Positions 33,909-42,772 of a DNA stretch of 64,000 nt are shown one piece after another. The notes under the pieces were generated by a model. It saw nothing but the letters and a program-made list of their open reading frames with translations. It did no database searches and was not told the origin of the DNA. The translations under genes and the position numbers were made by a program. The stretch comes from Paraburkholderia fungorum (GTDB lineage Bacteria > Pseudomonadota > Gammaproteobacteria > Burkholderiales > Burkholderiaceae). Every line of letters starts with the position of its first letter. Positions within the stretch are counted from its first letter, which is position 1. The stretch is taken from contig NZ_FNKP01000004.1 in assembly GCF_900099835.1 (NCBI RefSeq), forward strand, positions 372,001-436,000. Reading direction: 5' to 3'.

Positions 33909-34951
33909 TTGGAAGTTACATCCCCAGTCTGCGAAATTTTGGTCAGAACGTCTATTTGATAGGCATACCATGCAGCAACGCACTGCTTGTCGCGGCAATG
34001 CTTTTCCCTATAGTTCCATTGCTTGCGTGTTCTGTCTGCAAAGGCCTTCTGATCGTAAGCAGCCGCTTTCGCCTGTTGGTAGATAGCGGACAACTCCACG
34101 TCGTCCGCGGCTAACTCGGGGTCGTGGCAGATAAGGTTTTCAGGAATCGAGCGCGCTTTCGTGCAATCAAAACTTGTGGGATATGTCGCTTCGGTACTTT
34201 CCATGGTTACGGGAGCCGAGTTGAGACTGGAATTAGCGTCAAGCTGACCTCCGTTCGCAAGCGAGGTTGTGGCCGGCGCTGGAGAGAAGCGCATCATCCC
34301 TTCGACGCGAAGCTGGTTTCGGTACGGCTCGATATCTCGCCGAGCACTTTCCAGCGCACTATTTCGGTAGCGGAAATTCCCACAACGGTTGTTGTAATCG
34401 CCCACCATTGCATTGAACCTGTCCACGTCGTCGTCACTGTAATTGTTGAGAGCGGATTTCGCTCCGTCCATGCGGATGTTCTCTGCCATGCAATACCGGA
34501 TTTGCTCCGTCGAAAAGACGAGAGCTTGGCCGATCGGGGGCATCGACTCAGCCGGACGTGAAGGCATCTGCTGAGATTCAGAAGAAGGCGAATAACTGGG
34601 CGTCTCTGTCTGCGCAGGGGGCGAGTATGTGGGAGCCGGTGGTGGAGCAGTCTTATCAAGTATGCCAATGAGCGCCGACACCCCGACCACAGCGACGATT
34701 GCAATTACCCATTTTCCACCGGATGAACCGCCTCCGGATTGTTTCGTCGCTGTGTAAGGCCGCTGTGGGATGGATTGCGGCGCGGGGGGCGTTGGCTGGG
34801 AAGCCGGAAATTTAGCGTCCGAGTCTGCTTCAGAGCGGCCACTAGCTACCCTCTGTCTAGCAGGCGAAAGCGTCGTATCCACGTCGGATACAAGTTCATT
34901 CAGACCCCCGAAGCCTTTGCCCAGCTTCTTATCGTTTTTATCCACTGCCAC
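33905..34951 (-). CDS. Single-span membrane protein with C-terminal LprI-like domain
   Basis: About 348 residues. No ATG is available near the end of the AAA gene. I chose the GTG at 34951 because AGGAG lies 4 bases upstream; a GTG at 34945 is equally possible. One membrane segment (WVIAIVAVVGVSALIGILDK, about residue 80) is followed by a Pro/Ser-rich linker. The C-terminal 90 residues (FDCTKARSIPENLICHDPEL, LSAIYQQAKAA, KQWNYREKHCRDKQCVAAWY) match the lysozyme-inhibitor-like LprI domain, with its paired Cys. That domain lies outside the cytoplasm. It is the fourth gene of the Hsp70-type operon. Confidence 0.82.
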   Translation of the reverse strand: MAVDKNDKKLGKGFGGLNELVSDVDTTLSPARQRVASGRSEADSDAKFPASQPTPPAPQSIPQRPYTATKQSGGGSSGGKWVIAIVAVVGVSALIGILDKTAPPPAPTYSPPAQTETPSYSPSSESQQMPSRPAESMPPIGQALVFSTEQIRYCMAENIRMDGAKSALNNYSDDDVDRFNAMVGDYNNRCGNFRYRNSALESARRDIEPYRNQLRVEGMMRFSPAPATTSLANGGQLDANSSLNSAPVTMESTEATYPTSFDCTKARSIPENLICHDPELAADDVELSAIYQQAKAAAYDQKAFADRTRKQWNYREKHCRDKQCVAAWYAYQIDVLTKISQTGDVTSK

Positions 34952-34958
34952 GAGTCTC

Positions 34959-36398
34959 CTAAATGAACCCGATTCGATGAGTTGCGATGCTACTTTGGTG
35001 ATCACGCACAGGTGCCAGTTCGAGCGCAGCGAGAAGACTGGGCTGATCTAACTTGTCCTTTCCGGACCGGGCGGCAAGACGAGCACCTTCGCGAACAACA
35101 AAAGTGACATCAGACAAGGGTCTGCCAGTTAGCTCTTTTGCCAGCGGTTTGGAATCCACGCACGACTGCTTCGGCAAAGCGGAGAGCAACTTTTCTAGTA
35201 GTTCCTGCACTTCGACTTCACTGGCGAAGTCCACCTTGATGACGTGATCGAAGCGTCCCCGGCGCTGGATCGCTGTGTCGATCATTTCGATTCTGTTCGT
35301 CATGGCGATGATCAACACGTCTCGCTGCACAGCCTCCGGAATACGGCGCAGAAACTCGGCTACTTCCTCGACACGGTGATGGCCTGTCCCCATCTCCCGA
35401 TCTGCAAGGAACGCCTCCATCTCGTCGATCACGAGGACAGATGGCGCGTTCGCCATCGCGTTATCAAACACCTGCGCTACCTTCTTGCTGGTCTCGTGGA
35501 TGTAGGGACTGGCAACGCTCGACGCGTCGATCTGGAAACTCGGCCAGCCAAGGAAATCCACTAGCTGGTCGACAGCAAAGGTTTTGCCGCAGCCCGGGGG
35601 GCCGTGCAGAATCACTGCGGACGGGAACTCGATGCCAAACGCCTTGTAGCGGTCGCGGTGCACGACGATGTCTACGACGTGCTCGTTGAAGAAGGCCGCG
35701 AGTTCCGGACGACCTGCCAACTCGAACACCTTGTTCGGCTCTGGGCTGGTGCGTCTGGCTTCCACCTTTTCGTCGGCGGGAGACGCTTCGGTTTTCTCGG
35801 ACGGCGTCCCAGTCTCGCGTTCGAGCGGAATGATCTCGCCGACCTCGAAACCTGCTGCCTGCACGACATCCTTCAAGTGACTCGCGCCGAGCCAGCTCAT
35901 AGTCTGGCGCAGGCGTCGGAACGAGGTTGCCGGAATACTTGTGCCTCCCGTCAGCCAGTAACCGAGCACAACGTCGTCTCCAATTCTGGAACTGATGCTG
36001 TAGGTAGGCAACAAGCGGGTGATTTTCTCGACGTAGATCGCATCTTGAAGTGGCGATTCCGCATCGATGTCGCGCGTCGCTTTCAATCCCAAAGCAAACG
36101 ACAACGCCTCGGATTTGCTGTCCGGAGACTTTCCTTCACTAACCGGGCAGAGTGTCTGACTTGGTGCGCAGGAAATCACCCGAAGCTGGAGCGCGCCGAA
36201 CTGGAAAACGTCCAGCGTCCCTTCAGCGACCAAGCCCGACTGCAGCCAACGTTGCGCCAGAGAGTCGTGTACCACCAGCGCGCGACCACCTCCCATCGTC
36301 TCGTAAATCTGCCAGTCTGTGCCTTCGAACAATGCGATCCGTACCTTCGCGCCATCAGGCAACATAAGCCCGACAGGCAGCCACGATTCCACGGCCAT
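34959..36398 (-). CDS. AAA+ ATPase of the Hsp70-type operon
   Basis: 479 residues from the ATG at 36398, with GGAG upstream and 2 bases after the DnaK-like stop. The N-terminal 250 residues are not a known domain. The AAA module is of the FtsH/Cdc48 type: ILHGPPGCGKT (Walker A, about residue 265), VLVIDEMEAF (Walker B, about 325), IIAMTNR (sensor 1) and an arginine finger region in IQRRGRFDHVIKVDF. There is no protease domain, so it probably remodels proteins rather than degrading them. Flanked by DnaK-like and membrane partners, it would make a disaggregase-like pair (inference). Confidence 0.88.
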   Translation of the reverse strand: MAVESWLPVGLMLPDGAKVRIALFEGTDWQIYETMGGGRALVVHDSLAQRWLQSGLVAEGTLDVFQFGALQLRVISCAPSQTLCPVSEGKSPDSKSEALSFALGLKATRDIDAESPLQDAIYVEKITRLLPTYSISSRIGDDVVLGYWLTGGTSIPATSFRRLRQTMSWLGASHLKDVVQAAGFEVGEIIPLERETGTPSEKTEASPADEKVEARRTSPEPNKVFELAGRPELAAFFNEHVVDIVVHRDRYKAFGIEFPSAVILHGPPGCGKTFAVDQLVDFLGWPSFQIDASSVASPYIHETSKKVAQVFDNAMANAPSVLVIDEMEAFLADREMGTGHHRVEEVAEFLRRIPEAVQRDVLIIAMTNRIEMIDTAIQRRGRFDHVIKVDFASEVEVQELLEKLLSALPKQSCVDSKPLAKELTGRPLSDVTFVVREGARLAARSGKDKLDQPSLLAALELAPVRDHQSSIATHRIGFI

Positions 36399-36400
36399 GG

Positions 36401-38890
36401 TCAGCTCCGCACGATGTTTGCGCCCGCCATCATGTCGGCTTCGCCCGCGGAACCGATGCGGATAGAATCGAGATGAGCAACGGCGGTACGCAGTTTGTCG
36501 ATGTCGTTGGCTTTCAGAGCCTCTGCACCGACAGCGACCAACTGTGCGTGCTCGCGCAGGTCGGCGAAGAGGTGGGTCCCCTGTGCCAGCCATTTGAAAC
36601 GATCGATCACGAACCAGTCCTGACGCCACAGGATCATAAAGCTCCGACCGCGTAAATCGTCCAGATGCGATTCAAAGTCACCGCTTGGATTTGGAATAGC
36701 GCGCTGCGCCGTTTTCACCAGGTTGTCGAACGACGTGATTTCGGTCACGCCCGCGTGTTGACGCACATTCTTCTCAAAGAAGTCGACGGACTTGTCCAAA
36801 TCAAGCTGGCGAATCTCTTTCAGATTCTCTTTGCGACTCAACGCCAACAGACGCTTGGCGTCCTGAACGTTGTCCATAGCCTGCTTGGCCGTTTCAGGAT
36901 CAGTCTCGCCAGGTTTAATTCCGCTCGCCTTCTGCAACTTCTCACGGGCCTGTTCCAGACGCGAGTCGTCCAGCTCGGATGCCATCTCTTCAAGACGCCC
37001 CAACGTAATCGCCGACTGCTCCTTAATGTTCTTGGCCTGACTGGTGTAGTCAATCTTGCCTTCCTGACTGGAGTAGTAGTTGTGCCCGCTCTGAAACGAA
37101 CCGCTGATGGAAGGCACTGAGACTTCCAATCGGATATTGCCGGAGTCGAGCACTTCAAACTCACAGATCAGTTCTGCGCCAGCGGTGATTACACCGTCGT
37201 CGAAGTCTGTACCCTTAATCTCGAACATGCCGATGAAGCGGTTGTCATTGATGGAATCGGAGATTTCGCCTTCCCACAGCTTGAACTTGAGCGAGCCAGC
37301 GCTTCCGGCTTTGAGCGACTCGCCCGCCTTGAAGGTTTTTTTGCCCTTCTTCGGCAATTGCTCGCCCTCGCGCACGAGGTAGTCCAGCAACAAGCGGCCG
37401 CCGACTTTGTCACGAACTTCGACGCTGACGGTGTGGGATGCTGGAATCGCATCGACGCTGACGGCGGTACGGGCGATAACGATCTTGTCTTCGCGCAAGT
37501 CAACAGGTGCGCCGTTCGAGTCGAACACGAACACCTTGAAGACGTTATCACCGGGTTTGGTCAAGCTGAGTTCGATGCTTGCGCCATCCTTCAGCGCGAC
37601 GCGCCCAGACGACCAGCCTGTGTCGAGACTGTCGATCTGAAGCTCGACGCCGGTATGAGCACGCAATAGCCTGGCGACGATCTTGGCCCTGGGCTCCGGC
37701 GTGCGGGCAATATAGTTAAACGAAAGGTCGAGTGCGCCACCAGCGCTGAGTGCACCACGGGAACTCTTGCGCCCACGACTCTGCGAGTCCCAGTCGATGG
37801 ACTCGGCAAACACGGCCGCACCTTCGGCGACCGCTGTCATCGGGTTCGCCTCGGTCGACGACGCAATACCAAGCTCAAAGGCGACCTTGTCTCGCAAGTT
37901 TTTGTATTGAGCAGGGCCGCCCACAAAGACCAGCCGCTCCACATCATGAGGGCTCAACCCAGCCTTTTCGAGACTCTCTCGGGTAGCCTGGATGGATTCA
38001 TCGAGTTTTGATGCAATCAAACCGTCGTACTGGTTTCGATCGATGGGAATATCAAGGTAAACCTCCTCACCGGCCAAGTCACGCGCTCCAAGCTCGCTTT
38101 CGGCAAGGCTGATAACAGCCTCATCATTTTGCGACAACGCGATTTTTGCTCTTTCGGCAGCCCACGTCGCAATGGTACGCAGTGACCTGTACTTTGGATC
38201 GGATGCCAAATCTACTGGCAGGTCAAAGTTTTCAAGCAACCACGGCTTGACGACGTTATCAAAAAGAATTCGGTCAAAATCTCGTCCACCACACATGGCT
38301 ATACCGCCATGTGACAACAGATTGACTCGGCCAGAGATGCTCTCGGCAATGGCAACATCTAGAGTTCCGCCACCGATGTCGTACACGATAAAAACACCGT
38401 CGTTCTTTCGCTGGCGCATGATGCTCATCACGGCTGCCACTGGCTCCTGCATCAAAGCAACGCGCCCGAGGCCAGCCATATCGGCAGCGGACATCGTGGA
38501 GTCTTTCTGCATTTGGTTAAATGCGGCAGGAACTGTGATGACCGTACCTGTGTTGCCATCAGCGCGGATTTCTTCCGGCAAGTAGCCGAACAAAGTGCGG
38601 AGTACCTCGGCGGAGCATTCTTCAGGCGTCAAGGTAAGGTCGACCGCGGGCATCTTCACCGGTGTGCTGGTGCCCATAAGTCGCTTGAACAACGTCGCAG
38701 CGCTATCCGGATTGCGCGAAGCATTGTTGTAAGCACGGGAACCCACGTACTTGTTGCCACGACGATCGATAAAGATCGCAGAAGGAGTGACGTCGTACTG
38801 CTCTGGGCTTTTATGTAGGCGAATTGACTCGCCATCGAATGAACAAATGGCACTGTTGGTCGTGCCGAGGTCGATTCCTACGTATTTCAT
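36401..38890 (-). CDS. DnaK-like Hsp70 protein
   Basis: 829 residues from MKYVGIDLGTTNS at 38890; the ATG overlaps the stop of the GrpE-like gene. The ATPase domain is well preserved: GIDLGTTNSAI (phosphate 1), TVPAAFNQMQKDSTMSAADM, EPVAAVMS, VYDIGGGTLDVAI (phosphate 2) and RLVFVGGPAQYKNLRDKV (adenosine). The protein is about 190 residues longer than DnaK. After residue 400 the substrate part diverges: a beta-rich region (HTVSVEVRDKVGGRLLLDYL, EGEISDSINDNRFIGMFEIK), a coiled region, and a unique C-terminus (SFMILWRQDWFVIDRFKWLA). It is not the housekeeping dnaK, which normally sits with dnaJ and has a shorter tail. Confidence 0.9.
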   Translation of the reverse strand: MKYVGIDLGTTNSAICSFDGESIRLHKSPEQYDVTPSAIFIDRRGNKYVGSRAYNNASRNPDSAATLFKRLMGTSTPVKMPAVDLTLTPEECSAEVLRTLFGYLPEEIRADGNTGTVITVPAAFNQMQKDSTMSAADMAGLGRVALMQEPVAAVMSIMRQRKNDGVFIVYDIGGGTLDVAIAESISGRVNLLSHGGIAMCGGRDFDRILFDNVVKPWLLENFDLPVDLASDPKYRSLRTIATWAAERAKIALSQNDEAVISLAESELGARDLAGEEVYLDIPIDRNQYDGLIASKLDESIQATRESLEKAGLSPHDVERLVFVGGPAQYKNLRDKVAFELGIASSTEANPMTAVAEGAAVFAESIDWDSQSRGRKSSRGALSAGGALDLSFNYIARTPEPRAKIVARLLRAHTGVELQIDSLDTGWSSGRVALKDGASIELSLTKPGDNVFKVFVFDSNGAPVDLREDKIVIARTAVSVDAIPASHTVSVEVRDKVGGRLLLDYLVREGEQLPKKGKKTFKAGESLKAGSAGSLKFKLWEGEISDSINDNRFIGMFEIKGTDFDDGVITAGAELICEFEVLDSGNIRLEVSVPSISGSFQSGHNYYSSQEGKIDYTSQAKNIKEQSAITLGRLEEMASELDDSRLEQAREKLQKASGIKPGETDPETAKQAMDNVQDAKRLLALSRKENLKEIRQLDLDKSVDFFEKNVRQHAGVTEITSFDNLVKTAQRAIPNPSGDFESHLDDLRGRSFMILWRQDWFVIDRFKWLAQGTHLFADLREHAQLVAVGAEALKANDIDKLRTAVAHLDSIRIGSAGEADMMAGANIVRS

Positions 38891-39249
38891 GCGCCCACCT
38901 TTTTCAACATCACTGTGCCCTCTTTGCGTAAGCCATCTCGGCACATGATGATCGGCTCCAGCATTTGATCTACCAGCAAGAGATCTTCGGCACCGAAGTC
39001 GCCTAGATTCAAGGCGGAGGCGGCCATCCCGGGATCGTAAGGGTGTCCCTCGACGTTGACCAGTTTGAGATCGTTGGCGTCGAGGATTTCGTCAACCTTC
39101 TTCTGGAAATAGCGAAGTTGATTCAGGTAGCGAGTGGATTCGCCTGCGTCGAGTTTGCTGACTACTCGCGCAAAAAGGCGGGAAAAACGCCAGCCTTCTA
39201 CTGCCATGTCGATTAAAGACTGCTCCGCTTGGTTATCCCCGTTCTTCAT
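38887..39249 (-). CDS. GrpE-like nucleotide exchange factor for the neighbouring Hsp70
   Basis: 120 residues from the ATG at 39249 (a GTG lies one codon earlier), with AGGGGA upstream. The N-terminal half is a coiled-coil helix (YLNQLRYFQKKVDEILDAND). The C-terminal half LKLVNVEGHPYDPGMAASAL, then LLLVDQMLEPIIMCRDGLRK and EGTVMLKKVGA follows the head domain of GrpE (GepfDP......v.....GY.l.gkvlrpa.V.V). It is shorter than E. coli GrpE, as the helix is reduced. First gene of a five-gene operon: GrpE-like, DnaK-like, AAA+, LprI-domain, J-like. The GrpE assignment rests on this pattern and on the neighbour. Confidence 0.7.
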   Translation of the reverse strand: MKNGDNQAEQSLIDMAVEGWRFSRLFARVVSKLDAGESTRYLNQLRYFQKKVDEILDANDLKLVNVEGHPYDPGMAASALNLGDFGAEDLLLVDQMLEPIIMCRDGLRKEGTVMLKKVGA

Positions 39250-39593
39250 CACCGAAATCCCCTATTTGAATAACTTCTATTGTCATGCCCGACATAAGTT
39301 CGTGGAAACGCGGCATCTGACGAACAGTTTTTTGATGTTTGCTATTTTTTTGAGCTATCGCCAAGTTCAACGTCGGAGTGAGTCGGAATGCAGTTCCTCG
39401 CTGTACCCTCGTGTAACCGACATATGGCCTGCGCTCTTCTGATCGACGTTACATATGCTTACAATATAGTAACATGCGAGGCTATGCACGAGGGGGTCGG
39501 TGATGCATTCGCGTCGCCGACCCCACGAATGCATCCTATCTTCCTGCTCATTTGAGTACACCGTCACGTTCAACAAGTGCCGACAGGGGGAAA

Positions 39594-40087
39594 TGAGCGA
39601 ACAGAAAGGAGGGTTGGAGAGTCGTCTGGTAGCTGATTTGAAGGGTGACGGGCGGCGCAAGCACGAAGAGCGAATGGAGCGCGAGCTGATACAGGATGTC
39701 TTAAGCCGGGCTTATCGACAGCGCGTACCGAGATGGATCACGGTATCAGTCCAAGCCTCGTGCGGACCCGGATTTCGCAGTACCAACGCGAGTGGAACCG
39801 GGTCGGAATTGCCGGGCCTGCGAGTGAGCCTGTCAGTCGGGCCCAGACCGAGATTGTTCCCGTCGCGCAGTCGGATGACCCGGTCTTCGTCCAGATGGAG
39901 ACTCCTTGCCAGCCGCTGGCACGGGCACCAATCGAATGAGCGCCGGCGTTCCTGTTGATTGCCGCATTGCCAAACGGCGTCCGCCTCGAGGTTGGCCCAG
40001 CAGTCCTAGATGAGTTGGAGAGGGTAGTCCTGATGCCAGGGAGGCTGCCGTGCTCCGGTTCGACGAAGGGCTGGTCAGGATCTTGTG
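39594..40087 (+). pseudogene. IS66-type TnpA relic
   Basis: MSEQKGGLESRLVADLKGDG, RRKHEERMERELIQDVL is followed, after a frameshift near 39730, by MDHGISPSLVRTRISQYQRE in another frame. A C-terminal piece, LPNGVRLEVGPAVLDELERV, appears in a third frame from about 39960. Together this is the small HTH protein (TnpA) of IS66-family elements, broken at two places. TnpB and TnpC are not present here. Confidence 0.55.
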
Positions 40088-40371
40088 AAAATCAACAGAT
40101 ACCGTGCAATTATCTTGTCCACGCACAGTGTTCCCCGCTCTCTCTCGTTCGCCGGGTCCATACATGCACGGAAAAGATGATCATCCCAATTTGGCCGAAT
40201 CCGGAAGATCGCGCGGATCGATGCGAGATGGATTGGGTTGCGTCGTCACCTTCCGCAGGCGACCCGATCCAGCCTTCCGACCAAGTGCGACCGCAGTGGC
40301 TGTTTGCAAGGTACAAGAGCCATCGGCGCGGGCACGCCGGTCGACAACTGCCGTTGATGTTCACGCAGAAC

Positions 40372-40538
40372 TGACCTACTGGGGATACGGACAAAATCTT
40401 GGACTACTTTGGAGGTAGTCCATGTATTCATACGAAGACCGCGTTCGGGCGGTCGAGCTGTACCTGAAACTCGGGAAGCGCATCAAGGCGACAATCTGCC
40501 ACACACTGAAGACTGCGCAAGCAGTGGGAGTGTTGCAG
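40372..40538 (+). mobile_element. IS3-family left-end fragment
   Basis: It begins TGACCTACTGGGGATACGG, a plausible IS3-type end. A start codon at 40422 then opens the HTH start of an IS3 OrfA, MYSYEDRVRAVELYLKLGKR. After about 30 codons the reading frame passes without a stop into the IS30 transposase, so the rest of this element was lost when the IS30 element inserted or recombined. Confidence 0.55.
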
Positions 40539-41699
40539 ATGAAACAGCGACGCCGGATTTATTACAGCGATACGCAGAAAGCGCTGATGTGGGAGCGCTG
40601 GCAGAAGGGCGAATCGCTTCAGCATATTGCCCAGCTTTTTGATCGAAACCACTCCTCTGTGCAACGGATTCTGGCCGAAACGGGCGGCATCCGGCCAGCG
40701 CAGCGACATCGATCGCGGCTGGCGCTAACATTAGCCGAACGCGAGGAGATATCGAGGGCGCTTGTTGCTGGCGATTCGATCCAGTCCATTGCCGTGCGGC
40801 TTTCACGCGCGCCCTCCACCATCTGTCGTGAGATCCAACGTAACAGTGACGCAGACGGCTATCCGGCAAGCCGTGCCGACCAGCTTGCCTGGGATCGGGC
40901 ACAGCGGCCCAAAGTCTGTAAGCTGGTTGAACACTGGATGTTGGCACGCATCGTGGCAGACAAACTCCAACTGGAGTGGTCACCCCAGCAGATCGCCGGA
41001 TGGCTGAAACGTGCGTACCCGGGCAACGAGGATTACCAGGTGTCACACGAGACCATCTATCGCAGTCTGTTCATCCAGGCCCGTGGTGCCCTGAAGAAGG
41101 AGTTGCTGGAACATTTGAGGCGCACCCGCGCCATGCGCCGCTCGCGCCATCACACGCAGAAGACGGATGATCACGGCAGGATTCGCGACACGGTGTCGAT
41201 CAGCGAACGCCCAGCCACCGTTGAGGACCGCGCGGTACCGGGCCACTGGGAAGGGGATCTGCTGTGCGGCAGCGGGAGCAGTCAGATTGCGACGCTCGTT
41301 GAGCGCCAGACACGCTATGTGATGCTGGTGAAGATAGCTACCAGGGACAGCGAGACGGTCATTAATGCGCTTATCAAACATGCCTGCAAGTTGCCGCAGG
41401 AACTCTACAAATCGCTAACCTGGGATCGGGGAACGGAGATGGCAGAACACAAGCGCTTCACCGTCGCCACTGACATTGCCGTCTACTTCTGCGACCCGCA
41501 ACATCCATGGCAGCGCGGATCGAATGAGAACACGAACGGACTGCTGAGGCAGTACTTCCCGAAAGGTACTGATCTGTCGGTGTATTCGCAGGCCAAACTC
41601 AACGCCGTGGCAAGGCGCCTGAACGAGCGTCCCAGGAAGACGCTGAATTACGAAACGCCAGCTGAACGGTTCCAGCAAACTTTTGCATCCACCGGTTGA
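40539..41699 (+). CDS. IS30-family transposase
   Basis: 386 residues if it starts at MKQRRRIYYSDTQKALMWER (40539), a normal IS30 length; an upstream in-frame ATG at 40422 adds the IS3 fragment. Two N-terminal HTH motifs are present (ESLQHIAQLFDRNHSSVQRI, DSIQSIAVRLSRAPSTICRE). The catalytic DDE triad is in GHWEGDLLCG, LTWDRGTEMAEH and GSNENTNGLLRQYFPKG, all intact, so the enzyme may be active. I could not identify convincing terminal inverted repeats or a target duplication. Confidence 0.9.
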   Translation: MKQRRRIYYSDTQKALMWERWQKGESLQHIAQLFDRNHSSVQRILAETGGIRPAQRHRSRLALTLAEREEISRALVAGDSIQSIAVRLSRAPSTICREIQRNSDADGYPASRADQLAWDRAQRPKVCKLVEHWMLARIVADKLQLEWSPQQIAGWLKRAYPGNEDYQVSHETIYRSLFIQARGALKKELLEHLRRTRAMRRSRHHTQKTDDHGRIRDTVSISERPATVEDRAVPGHWEGDLLCGSGSSQIATLVERQTRYVMLVKIATRDSETVINALIKHACKLPQELYKSLTWDRGTEMAEHKRFTVATDIAVYFCDPQHPWQRGSNENTNGLLRQYFPKGTDLSVYSQAKLNAVARRLNERPRKTLNYETPAERFQQTFASTG

Positions 41700-41872
41700 A
41701 TCCGCCAGGTTGAATGGTCATCCGCGCCTCTGCGCTGGCCGAGGGCCGGCTAGCGCCCCTGACTTTCAAAGCCAGGCATCTATTTTCCGGAGCCCAGTTG
41801 GCTCCGCATCGAATATGAGCGATATGACACAATGCGATTGCAAAACAATCCCTTGAACTCGGCTTGAATGAC

Positions 41873-42772
41873 ATGAATCTGCCCTCGCTCACAGAAGAAC
41901 AGCTCGCCATATTTCGTTGGATTCACGAACGTTTCGGTGACGATGTTCTCCTGCCATCCGCCGACGACCACTTGAAGATGACGGATACGGACGTCTGGAT
42001 CCGGGTAGTGAGTCAGGTCGTTGTGGTTGGAAAAGCGGAGCCTGCTAAGAGACTCAAAGATACGGACATCCGAGCGAAGTTGGACTACAGCTTTCTATGT
42101 TCGATTTCGAAGGCCGAGGCGGCGAAAGAGATCGGGAAAGTATTATCCGAGATCAAGGCTCGATACGTCCCCGATCTCAATCCGGAGTCGTCCCCGAAGG
42201 TTGTAGCCCTAATCAAGAACCTGGCCGTCCTCAAGGCTTACAAAGGCGGCCCGAGTGGTTTTATTCGCGACGTCGCGGCATTGGAGACTTCGGAGCAACG
42301 CTGGAATTACGTCGCGAAACACTTGTCCTACATAAAGAACAAGGGAGCACGCGATTTTCTTACGACCGGGTTTGGCTTGGCGACGGATCGGATCGCCCTG
42401 GACAGCCGCGTAATGGGCGTGGTGAGCCAAATCGTGCCGGAGTTACCCGCCAAGGTTCCGCCGGCCGCATACGCCGCTATCGAGGAGTTTCTTGTTAAGG
42501 GCGTATGCAAACCCCTCAAGATCACACCCGCGCATTTGGACCAACTACTCTTCAAGTATCAGCCCCAGATCCTCGCGGAACTCGGCTCGATGGCGCCGGC
42601 TAGGGATCTGACTTCCGTAAGCAATGAAGCGTTGCTACGCCAGCACGGCCAGATACTCGCGGAGCTCAAGCGCCGCGAAGTCCTGCGGGCGGAAAACGAT
42701 CCGACCGGCAACTACGCCAAATGGCTCGCTGCTCAGAAGCCATTCAGTCCAGACTGTGGTGACCAGTCGTAG
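41873..42772 (+). CDS. DNA-glycosylase-like (HhH-GPD) protein with C-terminal partial domain
   Basis: 299 residues from the ATG at 41873; a TTG lies 9 bases earlier. The middle is like helix-hairpin-helix base-excision glycosylases of the Ogg/AGOG type: VVSQVVVVGKAEPAKRL, then LSYIKNKGARDFLTTGFGLA and RIALDSRVMGVV, where K and D correspond to the catalytic pair. The last 45 residues, LLRQHGQILAELKRREVLRA and DPTGNYAKWLAAQ, match the start of a different domain common in bacterial hypothetical proteins (DUF6998-like). It stops abruptly, so the C-terminus looks truncated. The substrate is unknown. It follows the IS30 transposase. Confidence 0.6.
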   Translation: MNLPSLTEEQLAIFRWIHERFGDDVLLPSADDHLKMTDTDVWIRVVSQVVVVGKAEPAKRLKDTDIRAKLDYSFLCSISKAEAAKEIGKVLSEIKARYVPDLNPESSPKVVALIKNLAVLKAYKGGPSGFIRDVAALETSEQRWNYVAKHLSYIKNKGARDFLTTGFGLATDRIALDSRVMGVVSQIVPELPAKVPPAAYAAIEEFLVKGVCKPLKITPAHLDQLLFKYQPQILAELGSMAPARDLTSVSNEALLRQHGQILAELKRREVLRAENDPTGNYAKWLAAQKPFSPDCGDQS

